In this document: positions 10,468 to 19,229 of the stretch, in pieces | Numbering within the stretch: the first letter of the stretch is position 1 | Layout: the number at the start of each line of letters is the position of its first letter | Assembly: GCF_003287935.1 (NCBI RefSeq) | Contig: NZ_CP030287.1 | Span: 2,384,267-2,448,266 of the forward strand | DNA from: Streptomyces sp. ICC1 | GTDB lineage: Bacteria > Actinomycetota > Actinomycetes > Streptomycetales > Streptomycetaceae | Direction of reading: 5' to 3' | Length of the DNA stretch: 64,000 nucleotides | Notes under the pieces: generated by a model | Told to the model about the DNA's origin: nothing | The model's input: the letters and a program-made list of their open reading frames with translations, nothing else | The model's database searches: none | Program-made: the position numbers and the translations under genes

Positions 10468-10932
10468 TCAGAGCTGGAGTTTGAACCCGACGTGGGACGC
10501 GGTGAAGCCGAGCCGCTCGTAGAAGCGGTGGGCGTCGGTGCGGGTCACGTCGGAGGTGAGCTGGACGAGCGTGCAGCCCTCCGCGCGGGACCGCTCGACC
10601 GCCCATTCGACGAACCGGGTGCCGAGGCCGCTGCCGCGCTCGTCGGCGTGGACGCGTACGCCCTCGATGATCGAACGCGTACTCCCCTTGCGGGAAAGTC
10701 CGGGGATGATCGTCAGCTGGAGGGTGCCGACCACGCGGCCCTCGCGGACGGCGACGACCACGTGCTGGCGGGGGTCGTCCACCAGCAGTTTGAGCGCCTC
10801 CGCGTAGGGGGTGAGATCGTCCGGGGACTCCCGGGCGGCACCGAGCGGGTCGTCGGCCAGCATGGCGACGATCGCCGGCAGGTCCGCCTCCACGGCCGGA
10901 CGGATGAGCAGGCCGGAAGGGATGTCGGTCAT
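10468..10932 (-). CDS. GNAT-family N-acetyltransferase
   Basis: A 154-residue single-domain acetyltransferase. Motif A, RGSGLGTRFVEWAVE (Q/RxxGxG/A type, pyrophosphate binding of acetyl-CoA), is at about residues 98-112, preceded by IIEGVRVHADE. The C-terminal DAHRFYERLGFTAS motif is the usual GNAT end. The acceptor substrate cannot be told. It lies 17 bp after another GNAT gene on the same strand, probably one operon. Confidence 0.9.
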   Translation of the reverse strand: MTDIPSGLLIRPAVEADLPAIVAMLADDPLGAARESPDDLTPYAEALKLLVDDPRQHVVVAVREGRVVGTLQLTIIPGLSRKGSTRSIIEGVRVHADERGSGLGTRFVEWAVERSRAEGCTLVQLTSDVTRTDAHRFYERLGFTASHVGFKLQL

Positions 10933-10949
10933 GGTCTGATGCTCCTCGC

Positions 10950-11870
10950 TCAGCCCGCGGCCACGGTGAGGGGGGCCCAGCGGCGGGTCCAGTCGCCGGG
11001 CAGGCCGGGGATGTCCCGCGTCATGACGGTGTTGAACGCGACGGAGTCCAGGCCCCGGTCCTTGAGCCAGTCGAGCAGTTCCTCGTGGCGGACGTCGACA
11101 TCGGTGCGCAGGGGCCGTTCGGTGGTCGCGGCGAGTGCGGTCACCAGGGCCCGGGCCGCGGCGGTGTCCCGGGCGACCAGCGGTCCGACGACATGGGTCT
11201 GCATGTTGGGCCAGAGGGCGCCGTAGCCGGTCAGCTCGCCGGCGGAGTCCTCGGAGACGAACAGCCGGTCCGTGAAGGCGGGCAGCCGGGTGATCAGATG
11301 CGTCCGGTCGGCACCGAAGACCTCGGCGTCCAGGCGGAGGATCGCCGGGATGTCCTCGGCGGTGGCCGGCCGGACCCTACCGGCGCCCGTAGTGCCCGTC
11401 GCGTCCGGGGCGGCGTCCGACTCGGGACGGAAGACCCCCCGGAGCATCTCGGCGCGGCCGGTGGTGTCGAAGCCGAGCTCCTCGTAGAGGGGGCGGCCGT
11501 AGGGAGTGGCGTGCAGGGTGAGGGGGACGCCCTTGAGGAGGTCGTCGCAGATGTACGTCATCAGGCGCCGGCCCAGGCCCTGGCGGGCGTATCGGTCGGC
11601 GACGAGAACCATGCCGATGGCGGCGAGTTCGGGATCCGCCAGGGGAGGCCCGTACCGGGTGACCACGCAGGCCGCGGCCAGTCCCTGCCCGTCGGGGGCG
11701 TCGATGCCGTAGCCGCGCCCGGCGGTGAGCAGCAGCCCCCATTTGTGGTCCTCGCGGGGCCAGCCGCGGTCTTCGGAGAGATCGGCGCAGTGGCGGAGAT
11801 CGTCCACGGTCAGTGCGCGGATCGGGAGGTCGATCAGGTGTGGAGGTGTCACGGACCAAGCGTGGTTCAT
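10950..11870 (-). CDS. two-domain GNAT acetyltransferase
   Basis: A 306-residue protein made of two GNAT-like halves. The first half contains AIGMVLVADRYARQGLGRRLMTYI (residues 84-107), a complete acetyl-CoA motif, and PLYEELGFDTTGRAEMLRG. The second half starts near residue 163 (GRVRPATAEDIPAILRLDAEVFGADR) and lacks a clear Q/RxxGxG loop, so it is probably the degenerate domain. The parS pair 3/4 lies 33 bp upstream of its start, in the gap to the divergent HAD gene. Substrate unknown. Confidence 0.88.
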   Translation of the reverse strand: MNHAWSVTPPHLIDLPIRALTVDDLRHCADLSEDRGWPREDHKWGLLLTAGRGYGIDAPDGQGLAAACVVTRYGPPLADPELAAIGMVLVADRYARQGLGRRLMTYICDDLLKGVPLTLHATPYGRPLYEELGFDTTGRAEMLRGVFRPESDAAPDATGTTGAGRVRPATAEDIPAILRLDAEVFGADRTHLITRLPAFTDRLFVSEDSAGELTGYGALWPNMQTHVVGPLVARDTAAARALVTALAATTERPLRTDVDVRHEELLDWLKDRGLDSVAFNTVMTRDIPGLPGDWTRRWAPLTVAAG

Positions 11871-11902
11871 CGGCAGGGGCCCAGTCCAGGGGATTTGGTG
11901 GA

Positions 11903-11918
11903 TGTTTCACGTGAAACA
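11903..11918. promoter_or_regulatory. parS site 3 (ParB binding)
   Basis: Perfect TGTTTCACGTGAAACA in the gap between the divergent GNAT and HAD genes. Left member of the second tandem pair. Confidence 0.93.
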
Positions 11919-11925
11919 TCGACCC

Positions 11926-11941
11926 TGTTTCACGTGAAACA
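11926..11941. promoter_or_regulatory. parS site 4 (ParB binding)
   Basis: Perfect TGTTTCACGTGAAACA whose start is 23 bp from the start of site 3. It ends 33 bp before the ATG of the HAD gene, so ParB bound here could also touch that promoter. Confidence 0.93.
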
Positions 11942-11974
11942 TCGCGGGCGGCGGAGGTACTAACCTCGACGGCC

Positions 11975-12625
11975 ATGACCCTCCTGCACCTCTTCGACCT
12001 CGACGGGACCCTGATGCACGGCACGTCGGCGCCGGTCGAGATCTCCCGGCAGCTCGGGCTGTCGGCCGAGATCGCCGCGCTCGAGCTGAGCTTCGCCGCA
12101 CAGGAGACCAGCCCGCACCAGTTCGCGCTGGCGGTCCGGGAGCTCTGGACGGGGCTGACTCCGGCGCACGTCCGGGCGGCCTTCGACGGCGCGCCCTGGC
12201 TCACCGGGATCAGGGAGGTCTGGCAGGAGATCCGGGAGCGCGGGGACTACTGCGCGGTGGTCTCGCTGTCGCCGTCCTTCTTCGTGGAGCTCCTGCTGGA
12301 GTGGGGCGCGCACGCCGCGCACGGCTCGGTCTTCCCCGAGGTGCCCTTCACGCGACCCGTGGACGTGGCGGGGATCCTGACGCCCGAGCGCAAGGTGATG
12401 ATCGCCGACCGGCTGTGCGAGCGGTTCGGGGTGAGCCGGGCTGACTGTGTCGCGTACGGGGACTCCGGCACCGATGTGGCGCTCTTCGACGTCGTGCCGC
12501 TCGCGGTCGCGGTGAACGCCCGGCCGTTCCTGGCGGAGCGCGCGACGCACGTCTACGAGGGGCGGGACCTGCGGGAGGCATACCAGCTGACTTGGGTGTC
12601 ACGCACGGGAGTTGAGGCATCTTAA
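11975..12625 (+). CDS. HAD-superfamily phosphatase (phosphoserine-phosphatase-like)
   Basis: A 216-residue HAD hydrolase. Motif I DLDGT is at residues 8-12 (Asp8 nucleophile, Asp10 acid/base), motif II is the VVSLSPSFF stretch, and motif III/IV is AYGDSGTDVALFDVV near residue 165. The small helical cap and the GDSGTD sequence resemble the SerB/HAD-IB group, so it may dephosphorylate phosphoserine or a similar small metabolite. A parS pair lies directly upstream. Confidence 0.88.
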   Translation: MTLLHLFDLDGTLMHGTSAPVEISRQLGLSAEIAALELSFAAQETSPHQFALAVRELWTGLTPAHVRAAFDGAPWLTGIREVWQEIRERGDYCAVVSLSPSFFVELLLEWGAHAAHGSVFPEVPFTRPVDVAGILTPERKVMIADRLCERFGVSRADCVAYGDSGTDVALFDVVPLAVAVNARPFLAERATHVYEGRDLREAYQLTWVSRTGVEAS

Positions 12626-12767
12626 GGGGAAAGTGGGTTCGAAACGCGGATTTCCCGCATTTCCCCGCAGGCTCTGGGGCGGGCTGGCACGCTGTGAAAC
12701 CCGGAACCACGGATTCGAAGGCCGTGGCGTGTGCAGACCTACCGAGATGTTCGAAGCGAGGCACCGC

Positions 12768-13958
12768 ATGGACGCTCCGCCCACCAGATCGGCAAGACGG
12801 GGGACAGCCCGGATACCGTCCGGGGACGGTGCGCCCGAGCCCTCCCCCGATGCCGTGCTCATCCGCCGGACCCTCGCGGAGATCGCACCCGTCGCCGACA
12901 AGGTGACCTCCTACTTCTACGCCCTGGTGTTCACGGGACACCCGGAACTGCGGGGCATGTTCCCCGCGGCGATGGACGTACAGCGTGACCGGCTGCTGAA
13001 GGCCCTGCTGACGGCCGCCGAGCACATCGACGACCCGGAGGTGCTCACCGCCTACCTGCGCCGGCTGGGCACCGGGCACCGCAAGTACGGCACCCAGCCG
13101 GCGCACTACCCCCCGGTGGGAGAAGCCCTGATCGGCGCGCTGGCCCGGTACGCGGAGTCCAGCTGGGGGCCGGAGACCGAGGCCGCGTGGGCCCGGGCGT
13201 ACACCGCGATCTCCCAGATCATGATCGACGCGGCGGCCGAGGCCGAGACCGAGGCGCCGCCGTGGTGGCATGCGGAGGTGGTCTCGCACGATCTGCGCAC
13301 GTCCGACATCGCGGTGCTCACCGTCCGCCCCGACCAGCCGTACCCCTTCCTCGCGGGCCAGTACACGAGCCTGGAGACCCCGTGGTGGCCGAGGGTGTGG
13401 CGGCACTACTCCTTCGCCTCGGCCCCGCGCGCGGACGGCCTGCTGTCCTTCCACGTCAAGGCCGTTCCGGCGGGATGGGTCTCCAACGCGCTCGTACGGC
13501 ACGCCCGGCCGGGCGACGTACTGCGGCTGGGGCCGCCGGCGGGGTCGATGGTGGTCGACCACACCACCGACAACGGCATGCTCTGCCTGGGCGGCGGCAC
13601 CGGCATCGCCCCGATCAAGGCCCTGATCGAGGACGTGGCCGAACACGGCGAACGGCGGCCGGTCGAGGTGTTCTTCGGGGCGCGCAGCGACAACGACCTG
13701 TACGACAAGGACACGTTGCTGGGGCTGCAGCGCTCGCACCCCTGGCTGTCGGTGCGCCCGGTGGTCTGCGCGGAGGGGCTGGCCGGACAGCTGCCGCAGG
13801 CCGTCGGCACCCACGGGCCCTGGAGCTCCTACGACGCCTTCGTCTCGGGGCCGGCGGCGATGATCCGCAGCGGGGTGGACGCGCTGAAGCGGATCGGAAT
13901 CCCCGGGGAGCGCATCCTGCACGACGCGGTGGAAGAGCTGGCGGGCGTCGCCGGCTGA
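12768..13958 (+). CDS. flavohaemoglobin-like protein (globin + FAD/NAD reductase)
   Basis: About 396 residues. An N-terminal globin domain (VLIRRTLAEIAPVADKVTSYFYALVF... GHRKYGTQPAHYPPVGEALI) has the His of GHRKYG in the proximal haem-ligand position. It is followed by a ferredoxin-reductase module: RHYSFASAP for FAD and LGGGTGIAPIKALI for NAD(P)H. This layout is that of NO dioxygenases (Hmp), which turn NO and O2 into nitrate. The start at ATG 12768 is preferred because GCGAGG lies 7 bases upstream; ATG 12747 is possible, and the frame opens earlier still. The fold is certain; NO as the substrate is inferred. Confidence 0.88.
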   Translation: MDAPPTRSARRGTARIPSGDGAPEPSPDAVLIRRTLAEIAPVADKVTSYFYALVFTGHPELRGMFPAAMDVQRDRLLKALLTAAEHIDDPEVLTAYLRRLGTGHRKYGTQPAHYPPVGEALIGALARYAESSWGPETEAAWARAYTAISQIMIDAAAEAETEAPPWWHAEVVSHDLRTSDIAVLTVRPDQPYPFLAGQYTSLETPWWPRVWRHYSFASAPRADGLLSFHVKAVPAGWVSNALVRHARPGDVLRLGPPAGSMVVDHTTDNGMLCLGGGTGIAPIKALIEDVAEHGERRPVEVFFGARSDNDLYDKDTLLGLQRSHPWLSVRPVVCAEGLAGQLPQAVGTHGPWSSYDAFVSGPAAMIRSGVDALKRIGIPGERILHDAVEELAGVAG

Positions 13959-14028
13959 TTCCGGCAGGCGCCCGCGGTCGGTCGGGATCGGTCGAGGCCG
14001 GTCGTGGTCGGCCCACCTCGGGCCGGGA

Positions 14029-14508
14029 TCAGCCCAGGTCGGGGGCGTGCATCGCGCGCACGCCCTCGATGTTGCCGTCGAGGTAGTGGCGCAGGGACAG
14101 CGGGACGAGGTGGACGGCCGCGATGCCGACGCGGCTGAAGGGCACGCGCACGATCTCGTACTCGCCCTCCGGCTCGTCGATCTCGGGGCCGTGCCGCTGG
14201 CTGGGGTCCATGGATTCGAGGTGGCAGACGAAGAAGTGCTGGACCTTGACGCCGGTCACCCCTCTGTCGGCGATGTGCTCGACGGTGTCGACGAAACAGG
14301 GCACGACATCGGTGATCTTCGCGCCGAGTTCCTCGTGGAGCTCGCGGTGGAGGGCTTCGACGACGGTGGGGTCCGAGGATTCCACGCCCCCGCCGGGGGT
14401 GAGCCAGTACGGGTCGATGCCGGGCTTGGTGCGCTTGATGAGGATCAGGTCGTCACCGTCGAGCAGGATCGCGCGGGCGGTGCGTTTGACCACTGGACGT
14501 TCGGTCAT
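14029..14508 (-). CDS. Nudix hydrolase
   Basis: A 159-residue Nudix protein starting MTERPVVKRTARAILLDGDD. The Nudix box region reads GGGVESSDPTVVEALHREL followed by HEELG; the REL-EE-G core that binds Mg2+ is intact, but the Glu usually found eight residues before REL is shifted or replaced in this variant. These enzymes cleave nucleoside diphosphates linked to another group; the substrate is unknown. It is convergent with the flavohaemoglobin gene. The frame extends 20 codons upstream without a ribosome site. Confidence 0.85.
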   Translation of the reverse strand: MTERPVVKRTARAILLDGDDLILIKRTKPGIDPYWLTPGGGVESSDPTVVEALHRELHEELGAKITDVVPCFVDTVEHIADRGVTGVKVQHFFVCHLESMDPSQRHGPEIDEPEGEYEIVRVPFSRVGIAAVHLVPLSLRHYLDGNIEGVRAMHAPDLG

Positions 14509-14644
14509 GGGAGAAGAGTGGCCCAGACTTCCGCTTCTGAAACGCGTGCCCTCGAAACACGCGCGCACACGGGGTCCGAGGGACCGGGAGCCGGGAGGTC
14601 CGAGCCGCCGGGCGGGAGGCTCGGACCGTCTGTCCGGCGGCTGT

Positions 14645-15808
14645 TCAGGCGTCCCCGAGCGCCGCGTCGAGGGCCCGCAGCACGTCGGCGACCAGGTCCT
14701 CCGTGTCCTCGGCCCCGGCGGAGAAGCGGATGAACCCCTCCGGCACGGCGTCGCCGCCCCACCGCCGGCGCCGCTCCGCCGTGGAGCGCACCCCGCCGAA
14801 GCTGGTGGCGTCCTCGACGAGGTGCAGCGAGGCCATGAACCGTTCCGCGTGCGCGCGGTCGGGCAGGGTGAAGGAGACGATCGAGCCGAAGCCGCGCATC
14901 TGGCGCGCCGCCGTCTTGTGGGACGGGTCCGAGGGCAGGCCCGGGTAGCGCAGCCCGGTGACGTCGGTGCGGTCGCCGAGGGCCTCCGCGACGGCCAGCG
15001 CGTTGGCCCACTGCCGCTGGGCGCGCAGCTGGATGGTGGACAGGGAGCGGTGCGCGAGCCAGGCCTCCATGGGGCCGGGGATCGCGCCGACCACCTTGCG
15101 CCAGCGCCGGATGCCCGCGGCGAGCTCCGCGTCCCGGCAGACGACGTAGCCGAGCAGCAGGTCCCCGTGGCCGGTCAGGCCCTTGGTGCCGCTGGCCACC
15201 GAGAAATCGGCCCCCAGCTCGAGGGGCCGCTGGCCGAGCGGGGTCGCGAGGGTGTTGTCGACGGCGACCAGGGCTCCGCCGGCGTGCGCCGCGTCCACGA
15301 GGCGCCGCACGTCGCAGACGTCGAGCCCGGGGTTGGAGGGGGTCTCCAGCCACAGCAGCCGGGCTCCGCCGAGGACGGAGAGCTGGGCGTCCTCGCCGGT
15401 GGGGGCGGTGCGCACGTGGACTCCGTACGCCTCCAACTGCTCCCGGACGAGCGGCAGGACCTGGTAGCCGTCGTCGGGCAGCACGACGGTGTCGCCGGCG
15501 CGCGCCTGGGAGAGCAGGACGGCGGAGACGGCGGCCATGCCCGAGGCGAAGACGACGGTGTCGGCCCCGTCCAGCCCGGGGGCCTCCAGTTCCCCGATGG
15601 CCCGCTCCAGCAGGGTCCAGGTGGGGTTGGTGTCGCGGCCGTAGGCATAGGGGCCGTCCACGTCTCCGGGGAGGTGGAAGTGGGCGGCGAAGACCGGCCC
15701 GGGCAGGGGCGGCTCGTTCTTGACGGGCTCGGGCAGGCCGGCGCGGACGGCCACGGTGCCGTCGCCGAACGGCCGCGGCCGGCGGGGCGCGCTGTCGGGT
15801 GCGCTCAT
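14645..15808 (-). CDS. cystathionine gamma-lyase/synthase-family PLP enzyme
   Basis: A 387-residue Cys/Met-metabolism PLP enzyme. The PLP lysine is Lys209 in SGTKGLTGHGD, preceded by VAVDNTLATPLGQRPLELGAD. The substrate and phosphate-binding parts ASGMAAVSA and LETPSNPGLD are present. It could act as a gamma-lyase (cystathionine to cysteine) or as a related lyase; exact chemistry is not decided by sequence. Its ATG overlaps the stop of the upstream phosphatase gene (ATGA), so the two are translationally coupled. Confidence 0.87.
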   Translation of the reverse strand: MSAPDSAPRRPRPFGDGTVAVRAGLPEPVKNEPPLPGPVFAAHFHLPGDVDGPYAYGRDTNPTWTLLERAIGELEAPGLDGADTVVFASGMAAVSAVLLSQARAGDTVVLPDDGYQVLPLVREQLEAYGVHVRTAPTGEDAQLSVLGGARLLWLETPSNPGLDVCDVRRLVDAAHAGGALVAVDNTLATPLGQRPLELGADFSVASGTKGLTGHGDLLLGYVVCRDAELAAGIRRWRKVVGAIPGPMEAWLAHRSLSTIQLRAQRQWANALAVAEALGDRTDVTGLRYPGLPSDPSHKTAARQMRGFGSIVSFTLPDRAHAERFMASLHLVEDATSFGGVRSTAERRRRWGGDAVPEGFIRFSAGAEDTEDLVADVLRALDAALGDA

Positions 15809-16296
15809 GGGGTGTGCTCCTTCACGGCTTCGCGTACGGCGTCCAGCAGGCCGGGGCTCGCCGCCTCGACCAGGCCCAGGCACTCCTCGAATCCGGCGAG
15901 GGAGCCGTAGTAGGGATCGGGTACGTCGCCCCGCGCGGCCGGGGCCGCCGGGTCGTAGGACCGCAGCAGCCGGACCTTGGCGGCGTCCTGCGGGGTGGGG
16001 GCGAGCGCCCTCAGGTCCCGGACGTGGCCGACGTCGAGCGCGATGACGAGATCGAGCCCGGCGAACCAGGAGGCCCGGAACTGGCGGGCCCGGTGGTCCT
16101 GTTCGTACCCGGCGGCCTCGAGGACGGCGACGGTGCGCGGATCGGCGCCGTCCCCCTCGTGCCAGCCGCCGGTGCCGGCGCTGTCGACCCCGACCAGGCC
16201 CGCGAGCCCGGCGTCGGCCACGTGGGCGCGGAAGACCGACTCGGCCATGGGCGAGCGGCAGATGTTGCCGGTGCAGACGAAGCACACGCGGTACAC
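15805..16296 (-). CDS. low-molecular-weight protein tyrosine phosphatase
   Basis: A 163-residue LMW-PTP. The P-loop CTGNICRS (residues 8-15, CX5R type) starts three residues after the beginning of strand 1, and the general-acid loop is DPYYGS near residue 125. Start is GTG 16296, 12 bp after the stop of the holin-like gene; no strong ribosome site is visible, so the start is less certain. It is coupled to the downstream PLP enzyme by a 4-base overlap. Such enzymes dephosphorylate tyrosine in proteins or, in some bacteria, arginine. Confidence 0.87.
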   Translation of the reverse strand: MYRVCFVCTGNICRSPMAESVFRAHVADAGLAGLVGVDSAGTGGWHEGDGADPRTVAVLEAAGYEQDHRARQFRASWFAGLDLVIALDVGHVRDLRALAPTPQDAAKVRLLRSYDPAAPAARGDVPDPYYGSLAGFEECLGLVEAASPGLLDAVREAVKEHTP

Positions 16297-16307
16297 GGGC
16301 GGCCGCT

Positions 16308-16688
16308 TCAGTTCTTGTCGGGCAGGACCATGTTCACGGCCCAGGAGACGATGGAGATGATCAGGGCGCCGACGACGGCGGTCCAGAAGCCGTCGACGTG
16401 GAAGCTGAGGTCGAACTGATCGGCCAGCCACGAGGTCAGCAGCAGCATCGCCGCGTTCACCACGAGGGTGAACAGTCCGAGGGTGAGGATGAAGAGGGGC
16501 AGTGAGAACAGCTTCACCACGGGCTTGACGATGAAGTTGACCAGGCCGAAGATCAGCGCGACCAGCAGCAGCGTGACGGTGCGGCGGCCCAGGCTGCTGC
16601 CGTCGTCCAGCGTGATGCCCGCGAGGAGCCAGATGGCGACGGCCAGGGCCGCGGCGTTGGCGAGGGTCTTGAGTACGAAGTTCGTCAT
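16308..16688 (-). CDS. four-helix membrane protein of the phage-holin-like (4TM) family
   Basis: A 126-residue protein with four hydrophobic segments, about residues 8-25, 38-55, 66-86 and 100-120. The central GLVNFIVKPVVKLFSLPLFILTLGLFTLVVNA is the recognisable core of this family of small bacterial membrane proteins named after a weak similarity to holins. It is first in a three-gene minus-strand operon with the LMW phosphatase and PLP enzyme. No function is known to me. Confidence 0.85.
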   Translation of the reverse strand: MTNFVLKTLANAAALAVAIWLLAGITLDDGSSLGRRTVTLLLVALIFGLVNFIVKPVVKLFSLPLFILTLGLFTLVVNAAMLLLTSWLADQFDLSFHVDGFWTAVVGALIISIVSWAVNMVLPDKN

Positions 16689-16778
16689 GTGTCCGATCGT
16701 TGCAGAGATGATCCCGGTGGAACATCAGCTGATCTGCGGATGCTCGGGGCACGAGAGAGCACAAGGGGTGCAAAAACG

Positions 16779-17096
16779 ATGAAGGCCTTCCGGCTGACCG
16801 AGCTCGAGGCCGAGCGCGCCGCGAACGAGGGTGCCTACCTGCAGTTCCTGCGCGAGCGGAACATGTCGGTCGGGCTCTACGCGCTGGACGCAGGGCAGAC
16901 CGATCCGCAACAGCCCCACGGCCAGGACGAGGTGTACTTCGTCGTGAGCGGCCGGGCGTCCATCACCGTCGGGGAGGAGACGACGACGGTGGCCAACGGG
17001 AGCGTGGTGTACGTCCCGGCGGGGGTGCCGCACAAGTTCCACCACATCACCGAGAACCTCAAGGTGATGGTGGTCTTCTCCCCGCCGGAGGGGTGA
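16779..17096 (+). CDS. small cupin-domain protein
   Basis: A 105-residue single-domain beta-barrel cupin. Motif 1 is HGQDEVYFVVSGRASI (His and Glu metal ligands) and motif 2 is PAGVPHKFHHI (His ligand). It probably binds a divalent metal; whether it is an enzyme, isomerase or sensor cannot be told. It starts at ATG 16779 after ACAAGGGGTG. Its upstream region is shared with the divergent holin-like gene. Confidence 0.86.
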   Translation: MKAFRLTELEAERAANEGAYLQFLRERNMSVGLYALDAGQTDPQQPHGQDEVYFVVSGRASITVGEETTTVANGSVVYVPAGVPHKFHHITENLKVMVVFSPPEG

Positions 17097-17238
17097 ACCG
17101 GCAGGCTGGGTGAGGGTTCGGGGCCCGGTCCCCCTAGGGGTCGGATCAGGGGACTGCGGGGGCTCGCGGGCCCCCGCGGGCGCCCGTGGCCTCCTAGCAT
17201 CGAAAGCAGGAAGTCACGGACAAGGAAGAGGTTGGGAC

Positions 17239-17466
17239 ATGGAAGGCATCCGAGGGATATTCGAGGGCACGCCCTGGTGGGTCAAGTGGGTCGCCACTCC
17301 GCTGCTGGTGCTCTTCGTCTTCGGCGGTGTGATCACCACCGTCCTGGGCGCGCTGATCAGCTTCCTCTTCAAGGGGCTCCTCCTCGTGGCCCTCGTCGGC
17401 GGTCTGATCTTCGTCGTGAAGAAGTTCTCCGGCGGCCGCTCCAAGTCTTCCGCCGGAGAGTGGTAG
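17239..17466 (+). CDS. small two-helix membrane protein (DUF5326-like)
   Basis: A 75-residue protein with two hydrophobic helices (about residues 12-40 and 43-62) and a short basic tail GGRSKSSAGEW. ACAAGGAAGAGG precedes the ATG by 7 bases. I recognise it as a conserved streptomycete small membrane protein near ssgA; its function is unknown to me. Confidence 0.75.
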   Translation: MEGIRGIFEGTPWWVKWVATPLLVLFVFGGVITTVLGALISFLFKGLLLVALVGGLIFVVKKFSGGRSKSSAGEW

Positions 17467-17722
17467 GACGCACGCGACCGGGGCGGCACCGGGTTAACCC
17501 AGGCGAGGGAACGTGAAGCACTAAACCGCTCACAGCCCGGGAATCGGCGGATAGAGTGGCAATCTGTGCCGTTCCCTGGGCACCGAAAGCCGGTACTGCC
17601 GCCCTGACCAGCGGTTCTTTCAAACAGCCGCCGAGCACGACCCCCAGGAGTCACGGCGCACGCGGGGGCGGCCCCCGCAGGGTGGGCCCCTCCGGCCCGC
17701 CGCCACGCCTGGGGGTGAGCTT

Positions 17723-18490
17723 TTGTCTTCGGTTCACAACGCCGTGCCGACCCTGATCGGTTCGGTGCAGAGGGCGCTGAGGCTGCTCGAAGCTGTGGGC
17801 TCCCATAGCGAGGGAGCCCCGGCCAAACAGCTGGCGCGCGAGGCCGGGCTCCCGCTTCCCACCGCGTACCACCTGCTGCGCACCCTGACGCACGAGGGCT
17901 ATCTGCGCAGGGAGAGCGGCGTCTTCGTCCTGGGGGACGCCGCGGGCCGGCTGGCCGGTGGCGGGCTTCAGCAGAAACGTCGCAGCATGATCCTCGACTC
18001 CCTCGCGCACTTCCGCGACGCGGTCGGGGCCCCCGTCTACTTCGCGGTCTACCGCGAGGGTGAGATCGAAGTCGTCGGCGTATCGGACACCGCGGCCCAC
18101 CCGGCCTGCGAGGAGTGGGCCGACTTCCGCGAGACCGGCCACGCGCACGCCATCGGGCAGTGCCTGCTCGGCCAGCTCGACGAGAAGACGCGCAAGGACT
18201 ACTACGACCGGCACCCGGTCGAGGCCGTCACCCCCTACACCGTCCGGGATCTCCACGCCCTCGAGCAGCGGATCGGCTCCATGGAGCGGATGCAGCCGGT
18301 GACTGAGCGTCAGGAGTACTCCCTCGGCACGGTGTGCGCGGCCATCCCCATCACCGCGGGCGATACGGCCGCGACCATGGCGATTTCTCTCCCTGTGCAC
18401 CAAGAGGATCGATTGCTCTATGCGGTCGATCGACTACGGAGTGAAGTAGGCGCGCTGTTGAGCACCCTCTCGTTCTCTATCAGTATCTGA
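17723..18490 (+). CDS. ssgR: IclR-family activator SsgR
   Basis: A 255-residue IclR-type regulator: an N-terminal winged helix (IGSVQRALRLLEAVGSHSEGAPAKQLAREAGLPLPTAYHLLRTL, residues 12-55) and a C-terminal ligand-sensing domain. Because it lies 97 bp before ssgA on the same strand it is the counterpart of SsgR, which in S. coelicolor is required for ssgA transcription and sporulation. The start is a TTG preceded by GGGGGTGAG; no better in-frame start was seen. The last residues are STLSFSISI. Confidence 0.9.
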   Translation: MSSVHNAVPTLIGSVQRALRLLEAVGSHSEGAPAKQLAREAGLPLPTAYHLLRTLTHEGYLRRESGVFVLGDAAGRLAGGGLQQKRRSMILDSLAHFRDAVGAPVYFAVYREGEIEVVGVSDTAAHPACEEWADFRETGHAHAIGQCLLGQLDEKTRKDYYDRHPVEAVTPYTVRDLHALEQRIGSMERMQPVTERQEYSLGTVCAAIPITAGDTAATMAISLPVHQEDRLLYAVDRLRSEVGALLSTLSFSISI

Positions 18491-18526
18491 AAACTCACTC
18501 CTTGTGATCTGCAAGCGCTTACACCA

Positions 18527-18539
18527 CTCTTGTCAAGAG
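18527..18539. promoter_or_regulatory. candidate SsgR operator before ssgA
   Basis: Perfect inverted repeat CTCTTG-T-CAAGAG in the 97-bp gap between ssgR and ssgA. It sits 48 bp before the ssgA start. IclR proteins bind short palindromes of about this size; binding is inferred from place and symmetry only. A second symmetric element, AAGCGCTT, lies at 18513-18520. Confidence 0.4.
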
Positions 18540-18587
18540 GGCCTTGGGGGATCATTCCTGGCCACTTCCACTACAGCGGGGTAAGCA

Positions 18588-19037
18588 ATGCGCGAGTCGG
18601 TACAGGCAGAGGTCATGATGAGCTTCCTCGTTTCCGAGGAACTCTCGTTCCGGATCCCGGTGGAGCTCCGGTACGAGGCTCGGGACCCCTACGCGGTCCG
18701 CCTGACCTTCCACCTTCCCGGAGACGCTCCCGTCACGTGGGCGTTCGGCCGGGAACTTCTTCTCGACGGCATCAACAAGCCGTGCGGCGACGGTGACGTC
18801 CACATCGCTCCGACCGACCCGGAGGAGCTGTCCGATGTCCACATCCGACTGCAGGTGGGCGCGGACCGGGCCCTCTTCCGGGCGAGCGCGGCGCCACTCG
18901 TGGCGTTCCTGGACCGCACCGACCGAATCGTTCCGCTCGGCCAGGAGCGCAACCTCGGGGACTTCGAGGAGAACCTCGACGAGGCGCTCGACAAAATCCT
19001 GGCCGAATCCCAGCAGAACGAGCAGAACGCGGGCTGA
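18588..19037 (+). CDS. ssgA: sporulation and cell-division activator SsgA
   Basis: A 149-residue SsgA, the actinomycete protein that marks sites of septation and germ-tube emergence and helps recruit SsgB and FtsZ during sporulation. The first ~30 residues, MRESVQAEVMMSFLVSEELS..., and the internal GDAPVTWAFGRELLLDG are the SALP-family core and are nearly identical to S. coelicolor SsgA as I remember it. The C-terminus (ILAESQQNEQNAG) is slightly longer. The upstream ssgR gene is its expected activator. Confidence 0.95.
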   Translation: MRESVQAEVMMSFLVSEELSFRIPVELRYEARDPYAVRLTFHLPGDAPVTWAFGRELLLDGINKPCGDGDVHIAPTDPEELSDVHIRLQVGADRALFRASAAPLVAFLDRTDRIVPLGQERNLGDFEENLDEALDKILAESQQNEQNAG

Positions 19038-19229
19038 CGGCGACGCCGTGCGTACGCGGCGCCGCATGTACGCGCACCGGCCTCACGACCCGACGGATTT
19101 ACGCACCACCGCACACGAGTGACACCGCATCACGGCTCAGCGTGCCGACGCGCTGAGTGCTCCGCATTGCCGTTCCCCGCGACCGGCCGTGTGCGCGGCC
19201 TGACCAGTCGCGCCCGCCGGTCCGCCCCT

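Noticed and set aside
12612..12767. longer N-terminus for the flavohaemoglobin-like gene
   Set aside because: The added residues do not resemble the globin family and lack a ribosome site near 12612.
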